Assembly: GCA_036323355.1 (NCBI GenBank)
Contig: AP028876.1
Location: 248,001-312,000 of the forward strand
From: Gottschalkiaceae bacterium SANA
GTDB lineage: Bacteria; Bacillota; Clostridia; Tissierellales; GPF-1
Direction of reading: 5' to 3'
DNA: 64,000 nt
Position numbers and translations under genes: made by a program. Each line of letters opens with the position of its first letter. The first letter of the stretch is position 1. Under the pieces are notes generated by a model that was given only the letters and a program-made list of their open reading frames with translations, made no database searches and was not told the origin of the DNA. Shown here one piece after another: positions 9,488 to 17,888 of this stretch.

Positions 9488-9826
9488 ATGAGTTTACCAA
9501 ATTGTCCGAAGTGTAATTCGGAATATACCTATGAAGATGGAAACCTATTAGTTTGCCCAGAGTGCGCCCATGAATGGTCTGCCCTTGCAGTCGAAGCTGA
9601 GGAAGAGACTGAAAAAGTTTATCGCGATGCCAATGGCAATGTTTTGCAGGATGGCGATACGGTTGTGATGATCAAAGATCTGAAGGTGAAAGGTTCATCT
9701 AACGCATTGAAAAAAGGAACCAAGGTGAAAAATATCCGCTTGGTTGATGGCGACCATGACATTGATTGCAAGATCGATGGATTTGGCGCAATGGGTTTGA
9801 AATCGGAGTTTGTAAAGAAGATATAA
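9488..9826 (+). CDS. PhnA/YjdM-like zinc-ribbon protein
   Basis: 112 residues, the usual length of the PhnA (YjdM) family. It has an N-terminal zinc ribbon with CPKC and CPEC pairs and a C-terminal domain with [25 protein letters not shown]. The family was first linked to phosphonate use, but its function is unproven and no phn genes are nearby. The ATG at 9488 is preceded by GGAGGA at proper distance. Confidence 0.92.
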   Translation: MSLPNCPKCNSEYTYEDGNLLVCPECAHEWSALAVEAEEETEKVYRDANGNVLQDGDTVVMIKDLKVKGSSNALKKGTKVKNIRLVDGDHDIDCKIDGFGAMGLKSEFVKKI

Positions 9827-9851
9827 ATGGAGTTTATAGAATACAAAATAA

Positions 9852-9877
9852 AGAGGTGCTGATCAGCATCTTTTTTT
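9852..9877 (+). terminator. Rho-independent terminator after the PhnA-like gene
   Basis: Short hairpin around the self-complementary core TGCTGATCAGCA, extended by weaker pairs and followed by seven T residues. Confidence 0.8.
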
Positions 9878-9947
9878 ATTGGGAAGAATTGGGTATGTAC
9901 TAGATAGGAATGGAAACGAGAAGCTTGCAGAGGAGAGGGGTAGACTT

Positions 9948-10829
9948 ATGGAAGAAAGAAAAGTAATTGACCCGGATATCATGAAACGATTATTGCGTGA
10001 ACAAGGAGATGAAATTACAGCCCATCATATTTATTTAGATATTGCAAAACTTGTTAAGGAAGAGGAAAACAAAGAAATTATTCAGCGGATTGCTGTCAAT
10101 GAGAAAAAACACTATGAATGGTTGAAAATTCTGACGGGCAGGGACGTGAAAATGAACCGGTGGAAACGATTCTTTTACGTTTGGGTGATTCGCATCTTTG
10201 GATTGACCTTTGGAATTAAGCTACTAGAAAAAGATGAAATACGAGAGATGCAAGATTTTAAGGAGTTGGGTGAGGAATTTCCTGGATTTGATGAGATCTT
10301 ATTGAATGGAGAGCAGCGGGAGCAGGAATTAATCGATATGATTGATGAGGATCGACTCCGCTATATGGGATCGGTGGTATTGGGGCTCAATGACGCTTTG
10401 ATTGAATTAACCGGTGCATTAGCTGGTTATACCTTTGCTTTTCAAAACACAAAGTTGATTGCGGTCACTGGTTTGATTACAGGAATCAGTGGTTCCCTAT
10501 CCATGATTGCTAGTCAATATCTTTCTTCTCGCCAGGAGGGCGGGCGAGATGCCGTGAAATCTATGCTTTATACGGGATCTGCTTTTGTACTCACTGTGAT
10601 TTCCATGGTGTCGCCTTTCTTTATCTTCAAGAATCCCTATATCAGCTTGGCTACAACCTTCGCTGTTGCGATTTTTATTATTTTCATATTTAATTACTAT
10701 ATTTCAGTGGCCAAAGGTTATGTCTTCAAAAAACGCTTCTTTGAAATGGCGGCTATTTCCCTCGGTGTTGCGGGAATTTCATTTATTATTGGCATGATCA
10801 TCAAGCGCTATATTGGTCTTGATATTTAA
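9948..10829 (+). CDS. Ferritin-like domain fused to VIT1/CCC1-type transporter
   Basis: 293 residues. Residues 1-130 are helical with rubrerythrin/ferritin-like acidic signatures (DEITAHHIYLDIAKLVKEEEN and NEKKHYEWL). Residues about 140-293 form the VIT1 part with LGLNDALIELTGALAGYTFAF and SMIASQYLSSRQE, followed by membrane segments. Such fusions are thought to move iron or manganese across the membrane, with the N-terminal domain binding the metal. The ATG at 9948 was chosen because AGGAGAGGGG precedes it; the frame opening at 9879 overlaps the upstream terminator tail. Confidence 0.9.
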   Translation: MEERKVIDPDIMKRLLREQGDEITAHHIYLDIAKLVKEEENKEIIQRIAVNEKKHYEWLKILTGRDVKMNRWKRFFYVWVIRIFGLTFGIKLLEKDEIREMQDFKELGEEFPGFDEILLNGEQREQELIDMIDEDRLRYMGSVVLGLNDALIELTGALAGYTFAFQNTKLIAVTGLITGISGSLSMIASQYLSSRQEGGRDAVKSMLYTGSAFVLTVISMVSPFFIFKNPYISLATTFAVAIFIIFIFNYYISVAKGYVFKKRFFEMAAISLGVAGISFIIGMIIKRYIGLDI

Positions 10830-10844
10830 TTGTATATCGATTTT

Positions 10845-10937
10845 AACCCAGTTGAATGGATTGCTACCCTTGCGTGAAGGGATTGGACCATAATATCGTC
10901 TGATCAAAGGGAACAATCAAAGAACTGGGTTTTTTGA
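10845..10937 (+). ncRNA. Branched structured RNA ending in a T-run (terminator or small regulatory RNA)
   Basis: Outer arms AACCCAGTT (10845-10853) and AACTGGGTT (10923-10931) enclose about 69 nt and are followed by T residues. Inside, GATTG can pair with CAATC, and CCCTT-GCGTG-AAGGG forms a small hairpin. A second AAGGG copy near 10909 could compete for CCCTT. It may be only a large terminator for the VIT1 gene, or a leader element of the oxidoreductase gene at 10997. I could not match it to a known riboswitch class. Confidence 0.5.
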
Positions 10938-10996
10938 TTGTCTGAGATTTAGGGGTATGAGAGTAAAGTGAAATGAATTCAGACTGGAGGAAGAAG

Positions 10997-11980
10997 ATGA
11001 AGGCAATTGTTGCGAGTAAATATGGCCCACCCGAGGTTATGAGACTTGAGGACGTGGTAAAACCAACGATTAAACCTGATGAGTTATTAATTCGTATCCA
11101 TGCAACAACGGTTTCGGCAGGGGATTGCGAACTTCGTCGCTTTGAGATGCCGATTCTTTTCTGGCTACCCCTAAGAATCTTTATGGGGATCCGCAGGCCA
11201 AAATATGTTTTAGGAACAGAAGTGGCTGGTGTGGTTAAGCTTGTGGGTGAGCAGGGTTCCCGATTTCAAGTTGGGGATCCAGTAACGGCATTTACCGGAT
11301 TTCGGTTTGGCGCTTATGCGGAGTATATTAGCTTGCCTGTGGATGGCATGATTATCAAGAAACCGGAAAACATGAGTTTTGAAGAATCTGCAGCTATCCA
11401 TATAGGCGGATTAAACGCCCTGGGCTTCTTGCGAAAAGCTGGAATCAAGAAGGGAGATTCTGTCTTGATTTATGGCGCATCGGGCAGTATTGGAACCTTT
11501 GCTGTGCAAATTGCAAGGATTTTGGGTGCTGAGGTAACGGCGGTTTGCAGCCAAAAGCATCATGAAGTGATTCGATCCATCGGTGCGGATCATATCATCG
11601 ATTATAAGAAGGAAGACTATGCGGCGCATGAAAAGCGCTATGATTGTGTTTTTGATGCGGTGGGAAAAGACGGTTTGTTTCACGGATTGAAAGTCGTGAA
11701 AGCAAAGGGGGTTTATATCCAGGCAAGTCCTAAGTTTTTGCATACGATTCTTGCCCCTTGGATTTCTGTATTTGCCAGAAAGAAAGTTCTGTTGAATCCA
11801 CCAGGAGAACGGGTGTCCGATTTAGTGGAACTAAAAGGCTTAATCGAAGCCGGTGAACTGCGATCGGTTATGGATCGATCGTATCCTCTTGAGGAGATTG
11901 TGGAGGCTCATCGATATGTGGAAGAAGGGCACAAGCAGGGTAACGTTGCGATTCGGGTCATTGATGAAGGAACTGATTAA
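10997..11980 (+). CDS. NAD(P)-dependent medium-chain dehydrogenase/quinone oxidoreductase-like
   Basis: 327 residues. The GroES-like N-terminal half has KYGPPEVMRLEDVVKP, and the Rossmann half has VLIYGASGSIGTFAVQIARILGAEVTAVC. The structural four-Cys zinc loop of alcohol dehydrogenases is absent, which fits the zinc-independent quinone-oxidoreductase branch. The ATG at 10997 has GGAGG 6 nt upstream. The substrate is unknown and the gene stands alone. Confidence 0.9.
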   Translation: MKAIVASKYGPPEVMRLEDVVKPTIKPDELLIRIHATTVSAGDCELRRFEMPILFWLPLRIFMGIRRPKYVLGTEVAGVVKLVGEQGSRFQVGDPVTAFTGFRFGAYAEYISLPVDGMIIKKPENMSFEESAAIHIGGLNALGFLRKAGIKKGDSVLIYGASGSIGTFAVQIARILGAEVTAVCSQKHHEVIRSIGADHIIDYKKEDYAAHEKRYDCVFDAVGKDGLFHGLKVVKAKGVYIQASPKFLHTILAPWISVFARKKVLLNPPGERVSDLVELKGLIEAGELRSVMDRSYPLEEIVEAHRYVEEGHKQGNVAIRVIDEGTD

Positions 11981-11984
11981 ATGG

Positions 11985-12014
11985 AAAGGCTTGGGTAAAT
12001 CAAGTCTTTTTCTT
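11985..12014 (+). terminator. Rho-independent terminator after the oxidoreductase
   Basis: AAAGGCTTG pairs with CAAGTCTTT (one G-T pair) across a 7-nt loop and is followed by TTTCTTG. Confidence 0.75.
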
Positions 12015-12052
12015 GTTGTAAGAGCTTGTGTGTGATAAATTTTATTTTGTTC

Positions 12053-12079
12053 AACTTTTTATGGAACTGATGAGTCTAA
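12053..12079 (+). promoter_or_regulatory. Candidate ECF-type (autogenous) promoter
   Basis: AACTTTTT at 12053-12060 and GTCTAA at 12074-12079 resemble the AAC / CGTC pattern used by ECF sigma factors of the SigV kind, with slightly long spacing. It precedes the sigma gene by 22 nt, where an autoregulated promoter is expected. Confidence 0.4.
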
Positions 12080-12101
12080 TGGGTGAAAGGGGATAACCTC
12101 A

Positions 12102-12599
12102 ATGTCGACAGCAAGGAAGAATCATCTTTTATTAATCGAATATATCAAGACTCATCAAGAGCAGTTTTACCGTATTGCTTATTCTTATGCAAAAAATCAG
12201 CAAGATGCCTTGGATATTGTGCAGGCGTCGGTGGAAAAGGCTTTACGTGCCTCAAAGGGAATCAAGGAAGTAAAATATCTCTCTACTTGGTTTACTCGAA
12301 TACTGATTAATACCAGTATTGATGTTTTGCGAAAACGCAAGCGAGAGGTGCTGAGTGATACCATGGAAGACTGGATTGGCGGGATAAGAGAAGAGCGAGA
12401 AGAACACTTGGATCTTTATGACGCCTTGGATCTTTTGCAAGCGGAAGAGAAGACTTTGATGATTCTTCGATATTTCGAGGATCTCAAGTTTCAGGATATT
12501 GCTGAAGTGATGGATATGAATATCAATACGGTAAAAACCAAGACCTATTCCATCATAAAAAAACTGAGAATTCAAATGGAATGCGAGGTGGATCGGTAA
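12102..12599 (+). CDS. ECF-type RNA polymerase sigma factor (SigV-like)
   Basis: 165 residues with sigma region 2 (EQFYRIAYSYAKNQQDALDIVQ and KYLSTWFTRILINTSIDVLRK) and region 4 (LRYFEDLKFQDIAEVMDMNINTVKTKTYSIIKKLR). The stop codon overlaps the start of the next gene (TAATG at 12597-12601), and that gene is an RsiV-like anti-sigma, so the pair is translationally coupled. In Bacillus subtilis SigV responds to lysozyme; the same signal here is inference. Confidence 0.92.
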   Translation: MSTARKNHLLLIEYIKTHQEQFYRIAYSYAKNQQDALDIVQASVEKALRASKGIKEVKYLSTWFTRILINTSIDVLRKRKREVLSDTMEDWIGGIREEREEHLDLYDALDLLQAEEKTLMILRYFEDLKFQDIAEVMDMNINTVKTKTYSIIKKLRIQMECEVDR

Positions 12600-13429
12600 T
12601 GACGGAACATAAGAAAAAGTATCAAGACATAAAAATTCCAGAGGAGTTGGATCAAATGATCAATCGAACAATAAAAAAAGAACAAGAGGAAGAAAAACGT
12701 AAAAGTAGGAATAAGAGATGGATTGCGGTGGCCGCAGCAGTAGCTGTCTTTATTACACCATTGAATGTCAGTCAGGCATTTGCGGATACAATGGCAGAAA
12801 TACCAATCATCGGATCAATAGCAAGAGTATTTACTTTTCGCGATTATAGAATTGAGAGTGAAGAGTTGATTGCTGAAGTAACGATACCAGAAGTGGCCGA
12901 ATTGAATAATCAAGCCTTTGAAGACAAGGTGAATGCTATGATCCAGGAGAAAGTTGATCAGACATTGGCAGATGCCCAAGAGCGTGCGGAAGAATACAAG
13001 CAAGCGTACTTGGAAACTGGTGGCACAGAAGAGGGCTACCAAGAGCGTAAGACAGAAGCCAAGGTAGATTATACGATTTATGCGAAAAATGAAGATACCT
13101 TGTCTTTTATGCTTTTTTCCTATGATTCCGTTGCTGCGGCATATGCGGAGTATTCGTATTATAACCTTGATGTAAAAAATGACCGAGAGTGGACATTATT
13201 GGATTTGCTTGGTAAAAACAATCTCGCCTTAATTACAGAGCAAGTGAAAGAGCAAATGAGCCAACAGGATGATATTGCTTTTTGGGATGAGGTAAATGAG
13301 CCCGACTGGAAAGTGCGAGAGGATATCGACTTTTATATCAATAAAGAGGGACGAGTTGTGGTTGTATTTGATAAGTACGAAATTGCGGCTGGTTACTTGG
13401 GACGTTTGGAATATGAAATTGTAAAATAG
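12599..13429 (+). CDS. RsiV-like anti-sigma factor (DUF4163/DUF3298)
   Basis: 276 residues. A short basic cytoplasmic N-terminus with a KKEQEEEKRKSRNKRW segment is followed by one TM helix at about residues 42-60 and a large outer domain like RsiV (SEELIAEVTIPEVAEL, then a C-terminal part ending EIAAGYLGRLEYEIVK). It should hold the upstream sigma factor inactive until a cell-envelope signal triggers cleavage. The start at 12599 shares bases with the sigma stop codon, with GAGGTGG upstream. Confidence 0.87.
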   Translation: MTEHKKKYQDIKIPEELDQMINRTIKKEQEEEKRKSRNKRWIAVAAAVAVFITPLNVSQAFADTMAEIPIIGSIARVFTFRDYRIESEELIAEVTIPEVAELNNQAFEDKVNAMIQEKVDQTLADAQERAEEYKQAYLETGGTEEGYQERKTEAKVDYTIYAKNEDTLSFMLFSYDSVAAAYAEYSYYNLDVKNDREWTLLDLLGKNNLALITEQVKEQMSQQDDIAFWDEVNEPDWKVREDIDFYINKEGRVVVVFDKYEIAAGYLGRLEYEIVK

Positions 13430-13433
13430 TTAG

Positions 13434-13463
13434 AAAGGTTTCGCTTTATGCGGAGCCTTTTTT
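13434..13463 (+). terminator. Rho-independent terminator after the anti-sigma gene
   Basis: 11-bp stem (AAAGGTTTCGC with GCGGAGCCTTT, two G-T pairs), loop TTTAT, then a T-run. Confidence 0.85.
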
Positions 13464-13503
13464 GCTATACTAAGTAATAGAAAGAGCGAGGAGGAGAGCC
13501 CTG

Positions 13504-13935
13504 ATGATTCGAGTGATGCAAAAGAAGGATTACGAGCAAGCGATACTCTTATGGAATAAAATAGAAGGGATGGGACTGAGGAAACTCGACGACTCATATG
13601 AGGGAATCGAGAGATTTTTGGATCGCAACCCAAAAACATGTTTTGTGGTGGAGGAGGAAAAGCAAGTGGTTGCTACCATTCTTTGTGGCCATGATGGCAG
13701 GCGGGCGTTGATTTACCATTTGGCCGTTACAAAAGAGAGACGGGGCAGGGGCTATGGGAAAGCCTTGGTGCGAGCCGTGGAAAATGCTGTAAAAGAAGAA
13801 GGCATACATAAAATTGCACTCCTTGTTTTCAAAGACAATCGTCACGGAAATGATTTTTGGACCCTGTTGGGATATCAGATTCGTAAAGACTTGAATTATC
13901 GAAATAAGAGTTTAGCGGTTAGCGAGGAAGGTTAG
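13504..13935 (+). CDS. GNAT-family N-acetyltransferase
   Basis: 143 residues with the acetyl-CoA motif A IYHLAVTKERRGRGYGKALVRAVENA and a C-terminal HGNDFWTLLGYQIRKDLNYRNK, as in YpeA/RimI-like enzymes. GGAGGAG lies just upstream of the ATG. The substrate is unknown. Confidence 0.9.
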   Translation: MIRVMQKKDYEQAILLWNKIEGMGLRKLDDSYEGIERFLDRNPKTCFVVEEEKQVVATILCGHDGRRALIYHLAVTKERRGRGYGKALVRAVENAVKEEGIHKIALLVFKDNRHGNDFWTLLGYQIRKDLNYRNKSLAVSEEG

Positions 13936-13938
13936 TGG

Positions 13939-13968
13939 AAAATCTGTGCAAATGCATGGATTTTTTTG
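13939..13968 (+). terminator. Rho-independent terminator after the acetyltransferase
   Basis: AAAATC pairs with GATTTT around an inner TGCA-AA-TGCA stem, followed by a T-run. Confidence 0.8.
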
Positions 13969-13989
13969 TATCTTTTTTTATATCTTTTG

Positions 13990-14049
13990 TTGACAGGAAA
14001 TGTGTATCACGTTATACTCTAATTGAACATATGAACAACTATTCATATG
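13990..14049 (+). promoter_or_regulatory. Strong promoter and ArsR-type operator of the metal-resistance operon
   Basis: TTGACA (13990-13995), a 17-nt spacer and TATACT (14013-14018) form a near-consensus promoter. Directly downstream lies an inverted repeat CATATGAA (14028-14035) / TTCATATG (14042-14049), with a 6-nt centre, matching the shape of known ArsR/SmtB operators. It covers the likely start of transcription, so the repressor at 14072 should control its own operon. Confidence 0.85.
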
Positions 14050-14071
14050 AAATGTATCAGGAGGGCTAGAC

Positions 14072-14416
14072 GTGGAATCGAAATGCTGTGTAAATCAAGA
14101 AAATGTCGATATCGTAAGAGATGAATTATATGCGGATCATGAAATTGCTGAGATTGCGGATATATTTAAAATATTAGGGGACCCGACGCGGATGCGGATC
14201 GTTGCTGCCCTGCAAATTCGGGAATTATGTGTAGGGGATTTAGCGGCTTTAATGGAAATTTCCCAATCGGGTGTGTCACATCAATTGAGACTGCTGAAAC
14301 AGAAGCGAATCGTAAAAAGCCGACGTGAAGGAAAAACGATGGTGTATTCTTTGGATGATCATCATGTTGTTGATATCATTAAAACCACAGCAAATCATGT
14401 GCGTCACGAAGAATAG
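14072..14416 (+). CDS. ArsR/SmtB-family metal-sensing repressor (CzrA/CadC-like)
   Basis: 114-residue winged-helix repressor with FKILGDPTRMRIVAAL and MEISQSGVSHQLRLLKQKRIVKSRREGK. The last helix has D-x-H then H-x-x-H at the spacing of the CzrA zinc/cobalt site (DHH...HVRH). It also has N-terminal Cys residues (KCC) and ELCVGD, partly recalling CadC. It should release the operator at 14028-14049 when Zn, Co or Cd binds. The start is GTG with GGAGG upstream. The ATPase gene follows after 10 nt. Confidence 0.92.
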   Translation: MESKCCVNQENVDIVRDELYADHEIAEIADIFKILGDPTRMRIVAALQIRELCVGDLAALMEISQSGVSHQLRLLKQKRIVKSRREGKTMVYSLDDHHVVDIIKTTANHVRHEE

Positions 14417-14426
14417 GGGTGGAAAG

Positions 14427-16769
14427 ATGATTGTATTAAAATTAGAAGGATTAAATTGTGCAGGTTGCGCAGGGAAAATTCAGACCTTGGTTAGCAAGAT
14501 GGATGATGTGAAGGATGCCAAGGTTAATTTAGCCATGCAAAAAATAGAAATTGAAGCAGTTGAAGATGCAGAGTTATCTGTGATTGAGGAAGCAACCAAG
14601 ATCGTTTTGGAATTGGAACCCCATGTTAAGGTCTATCCCATAAATAAAAAAAGACAAATCACCTTATACTTAAATGGACTCCACTGTGCAGGATGTGCTG
14701 CCAAGATTGAATCAGCGCTTCAAAAGCACGAGAAACTCTCTAATGTTAGCTTCAGCTTTGCCACAAAACGCTTACAGTTTGAAACGACGACGGACAAGCC
14801 TATTATTCAGCAGATGATTCAAGCAATTGTAGATCGGATTGAAAAAGGTGTCACGGTTGAAGAGTTGCCAAGTGAAAAGAAAAATGTCATTCACACATTA
14901 CCAAACGATATTACAGCCGGTGGAGAACTCGTTGTGGAAGCGGAAGAAGCCACTTGGATGAAATTTTATAAGAAGCATGGGAAAACAATTTTGGGTTCAG
15001 GATTGCTCTTTGTGGCAGTTGTTATACCCATGCCAAAACTTGCACAGTTGACTGCCTACGCGATAGCATATCTGTTAATTGGCGGGGATATTGTTCTGCG
15101 AGCGGTGAAAAATCTGCTTAGAGGGCAATTGTTTGATGAAAACTTTTTGATGACGCTGGCAACAGTGGGTGCATTTGCCTTGGGCGAATACACAGAAGCT
15201 GTGGCGGTTATGTTGTTCTATAAGGTTGGTGAAGGATTTCAAGATTATGCTGTGGACCACAGTCGCAGAAGTATTCAATCCTTGCTAAACATTAAGGCGG
15301 AATATGCAAACCTATTGGTCGACGGAAGTACAAGAAAGGTAATTCCAGAGGCCTTGTCTCTCGGTGATATCATTTTGATTCGAGCAGGCGAGAAGGTGCC
15401 GGTTGACGGAGTCATTATAGATGGGCAGTCCACCATGAATACTTCGGCCCTAACGGGAGAAAGTATGCCGAGACGGGTGGAGAAAGAGGATGAGATTTTA
15501 AGCGGAGCCATAAATCTGGATGCTAGTTTGACGGTACGGGTAAGCAAAATCTTTGAGAATTCAACGGTTGCACGGATTCTTGACATGGTAGAAAATGCCA
15601 CGAGCAAGAAGGCGAAAACCGAACAATTTATTACAAAATTTGCACGGATCTATACACCGATCGTTGTTGTTTCGGCCGTTTTGTTGGCAGTTTTACCACC
15701 CTTGATGGGTGGTGGAGATTTTCGGGAATGGGCGTCTCGAGCCTTGATTTTTCTTGTGATTAGTTGTCCATGTGCCCTTGTATTAAGCGTGCCGTTAGGC
15801 TTCTTTGGGGGACTGGGCGCGGCAAGTCGAAAGGGGATTTTGTTGAAAGGCGGCAATTATCTGGAAGCCTTGAATACAATCGATACCTTTGTCTTTGATA
15901 AGACTGGAACGTTGACAAAAGGGAATTTTGCGGTCCAAAAGACTAGCGGGGAAGAAACGTTGAAACTTGCGGCATTTATGGAAGTGCACTCGACTCACCC
16001 CATTGGCCAATCTATTTTAAAGGCTTATGGAGAGGATCAGCTTTTGGAATCGGTTGAAGACGTGAGGGAAATCCCGGGAGAGGGACTGGTTGGTTGCTTT
16101 GAAGAAAAGCAATTATTGGTTGGTAATGAGAGATTGATGAAGCGTTATGAGATTCTTCTAGCTGACTCCGAATCGGTGGGAACCATTGTTCATGTTGCTC
16201 TGGATGGGGTTTATACAGGTGCGATTCAAATTGCGGATGAGATCAAGCCAGGGATTGAAAATTTGGTGATAAATCTGAAAGCATCTGGGGCGAAGGAAGT
16301 CATTATGCTGACTGGGGACCAGAAACAACTTGCTGAAAAGGTAGCTGATACCCTAAAGATCGATCGTGTATTCAGTGAGCTTTTGCCACAAGATAAAATG
16401 AACCATGTGGAAGCTTTGATTGCAGAGGGAAGAAAAGTCCTCTTTGTGGGGGATGGAATCAATGATGCACCCGTGCTTGCGCGGGCTGATCTAGGTGTTG
16501 CCATGGGTGGTTTGGGGTCCGATGCCGCAATCGAAGCAGCGGATATGGTTTTAATGACCGATGAACCCATGAAACTATTGGAAGCGAAGCGAATTGCCAA
16601 AAAAACACGAAGAATTGTTATGCAAAACATCATATTTGCACTTGGAGTCAAGGGTTTCTTCCTTGCTTTGGGTGCCATGGGTGTTGCGACCATGTATGAG
16701 GCGATCTTTGCCGATGTAGGCGTTGCTATTATCGCAGTTTTAAATTCCATGAGAGTGATGAAAGTATAG
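14427..16769 (+). CDS. cadA: P1B-type Cd/Zn/Pb-translocating ATPase (CadA/ZntA-like)
   Basis: 780 residues. Two N-terminal heavy-metal-binding domains have CAGC at residues 11-14 and 87-90. These are followed by membrane segments, the TGES motif, the CPC metal site at about 447-449, phosphorylation site DKTGTLT at about 491, THPIG, MLTGDQ and GDGINDAP. The CPC site and the upstream ArsR repressor point to Zn/Cd/Pb export rather than copper. The ATG at 14427 has GGGGTGG upstream; a longer frame from 14325 runs inside the repressor gene and was rejected. Confidence 0.95.
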   Translation: MIVLKLEGLNCAGCAGKIQTLVSKMDDVKDAKVNLAMQKIEIEAVEDAELSVIEEATKIVLELEPHVKVYPINKKRQITLYLNGLHCAGCAAKIESALQKHEKLSNVSFSFATKRLQFETTTDKPIIQQMIQAIVDRIEKGVTVEELPSEKKNVIHTLPNDITAGGELVVEAEEATWMKFYKKHGKTILGSGLLFVAVVIPMPKLAQLTAYAIAYLLIGGDIVLRAVKNLLRGQLFDENFLMTLATVGAFALGEYTEAVAVMLFYKVGEGFQDYAVDHSRRSIQSLLNIKAEYANLLVDGSTRKVIPEALSLGDIILIRAGEKVPVDGVIIDGQSTMNTSALTGESMPRRVEKEDEILSGAINLDASLTVRVSKIFENSTVARILDMVENATSKKAKTEQFITKFARIYTPIVVVSAVLLAVLPPLMGGGDFREWASRALIFLVISCPCALVLSVPLGFFGGLGAASRKGILLKGGNYLEALNTIDTFVFDKTGTLTKGNFAVQKTSGEETLKLAAFMEVHSTHPIGQSILKAYGEDQLLESVEDVREIPGEGLVGCFEEKQLLVGNERLMKRYEILLADSESVGTIVHVALDGVYTGAIQIADEIKPGIENLVINLKASGAKEVIMLTGDQKQLAEKVADTLKIDRVFSELLPQDKMNHVEALIAEGRKVLFVGDGINDAPVLARADLGVAMGGLGSDAAIEAADMVLMTDEPMKLLEAKRIAKKTRRIVMQNIIFALGVKGFFLALGAMGVATMYEAIFADVGVAIIAVLNSMRVMKV

Positions 16770-16785
16770 GGAAGAGAGGATCGTT

Positions 16786-17166
16786 ATGAAAATGAATTTG
16801 TCAGTATTGAAAGGCAATTACGGAGTCTGTCGTTTATCGCCCGATGAAAGCATACCGTCTTGGGCGACCGCAGGTGAATTCTATACCCTATCGAAGACCC
16901 TTGAAGAACTTTCCATCACTTGTGAATTAAGTTTCATTCCTGATGGAATTCAAGTTGAGCTGGGGTGGCGGGTGATGAAGGTAGAAGGTCCCTTGGATTT
17001 TGCTTTAATTGGGATTTTGGCTGCATTGAGTGGAACCCTTGCTGATCGAGGTGTCAGCATCTTTGCGATTTCAACCTTTGATACGGATTATCTCTTGGTC
17101 AAGGAGAAAGATTATAATAATGCAGTGGAAGCTTTGCGGGATGCGGGGCATATAATTATTGAATAG
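16786..17166 (+). CDS. ACT-domain protein (CASTOR/ACT-like)
   Basis: 126 residues, with a second half typical of small ACT-domain amino-acid-binding proteins (EGPLDFALIGILAALSGTLADRGVSIFAISTFDTDYLLV). It starts 16 nt after the ATPase stop and has an AGAGAGG site, so it is probably transcribed with the metal operon, but a metal role is not known. It might bind an amino acid in a regulatory way. Confidence 0.87.
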   Translation: MKMNLSVLKGNYGVCRLSPDESIPSWATAGEFYTLSKTLEELSITCELSFIPDGIQVELGWRVMKVEGPLDFALIGILAALSGTLADRGVSIFAISTFDTDYLLVKEKDYNNAVEALRDAGHIIIE

Positions 17167-17175
17167 AAAAACAAA

Positions 17176-17214
17176 AGCCACCATGCTGAAGTTGGATGCT
17201 TCAGTCTGGTGGCT
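17176..17214. terminator. Bidirectional terminator between convergent genes
   Basis: AGCCACCA (17176-17183) pairs with TGGTGGCT (17207-17214), and inside CTGAAG pairs with CTTCAG. The minus-strand side has the stronger T-run (from AAAAACAAAA on the plus strand). Confidence 0.88.
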
Positions 17215-17218
17215 ATCT

Positions 17219-17869
17219 TTATGCCTGTCGTGAACGAAGAAGGAGCATGGTCTGCCCCAGGGTTTCGTGCTCAATGGTTGTGGTATCAAAATGCAAGAGT
17301 TGAAAGGTGAGTTGTACGCAAAATCCAATGCCAAAGGCTGCGATTATGGTGCCAAGGCCAACCATTCCTCCTAGTTTCCAGCCGATGATGACGGCAATGA
17401 TTTCAACGCCGCCGCGGCAGACGCCGATGGGTAATTTGGTCAATCTCGTCAAGGCAACCATCAAACCGTCTCGAGGACCGGCACCAAAGGCAGACCCAAT
17501 ATAAAAGTAAGATCCCAGTGCGATGGTAAAGAGCCCAAGGATCAGCATGAAGACACCGATAGCAAAATGATTGGCGGCGGGAATAAAATCTAGAATCATA
17601 ATCCAATCCAGGATCATGCCGATTAAAAACATATTTAAAATGGTTCCGATTCCGACTTTTTCACCCAAGAAAATTCCGATCGCGCCGATGACGACACCAG
17701 CAAGAATGGAGGCGGTGCCAATGCTGATGCCCAATGTATTGGACATTCCAACATGGAAAACCTCCCATGGTGCATAACCGATTTGAGCTTGTATGGCAAA
17801 GACGATTCCAAGGGCGTAAAGCGTGAGTCCAAGGAACAGATTGCATAATCGTTTTATATAGGTGGTCAT
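17219..17869 (-). CDS. YczE/YyaS/YitT-like membrane protein, copy 1
   Basis: 216 residues, about six TM segments, with GYAPWEVFH near the N-terminus and GSAFGAGPRDGLMVALTRLTKLPIGVCRGGVEI in the middle, both typical of the YczE group. Function is unknown. It aligns end to end without obvious gaps with the next gene (17889-18539), so the two arose by tandem duplication. Only 19 nt separate them; AGGAG precedes the ATG. Confidence 0.87.
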   Translation of the reverse strand: MTTYIKRLCNLFLGLTLYALGIVFAIQAQIGYAPWEVFHVGMSNTLGISIGTASILAGVVIGAIGIFLGEKVGIGTILNMFLIGMILDWIMILDFIPAANHFAIGVFMLILGLFTIALGSYFYIGSAFGAGPRDGLMVALTRLTKLPIGVCRGGVEIIAVIIGWKLGGMVGLGTIIAAFGIGFCVQLTFQLLHFDTTTIEHETLGQTMLLLRSRQA

Positions 17870-17888
17870 AAGAATCTCCTTTTGCTGT

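Noticed and set aside
10845-10937. Known riboswitch upstream of the oxidoreductase
   Set aside because: I compared it by eye with purine, preQ1, fluoride, ZTP, THF and c-di-GMP signatures and found none; kept only as unclassified RNA.
14325-14426. Longer N-terminus for the metal ATPase
   Set aside because: It lies in another frame of the ArsR gene, has no RBS, and the ATG at 14427 gives a normal metal-binding domain start.
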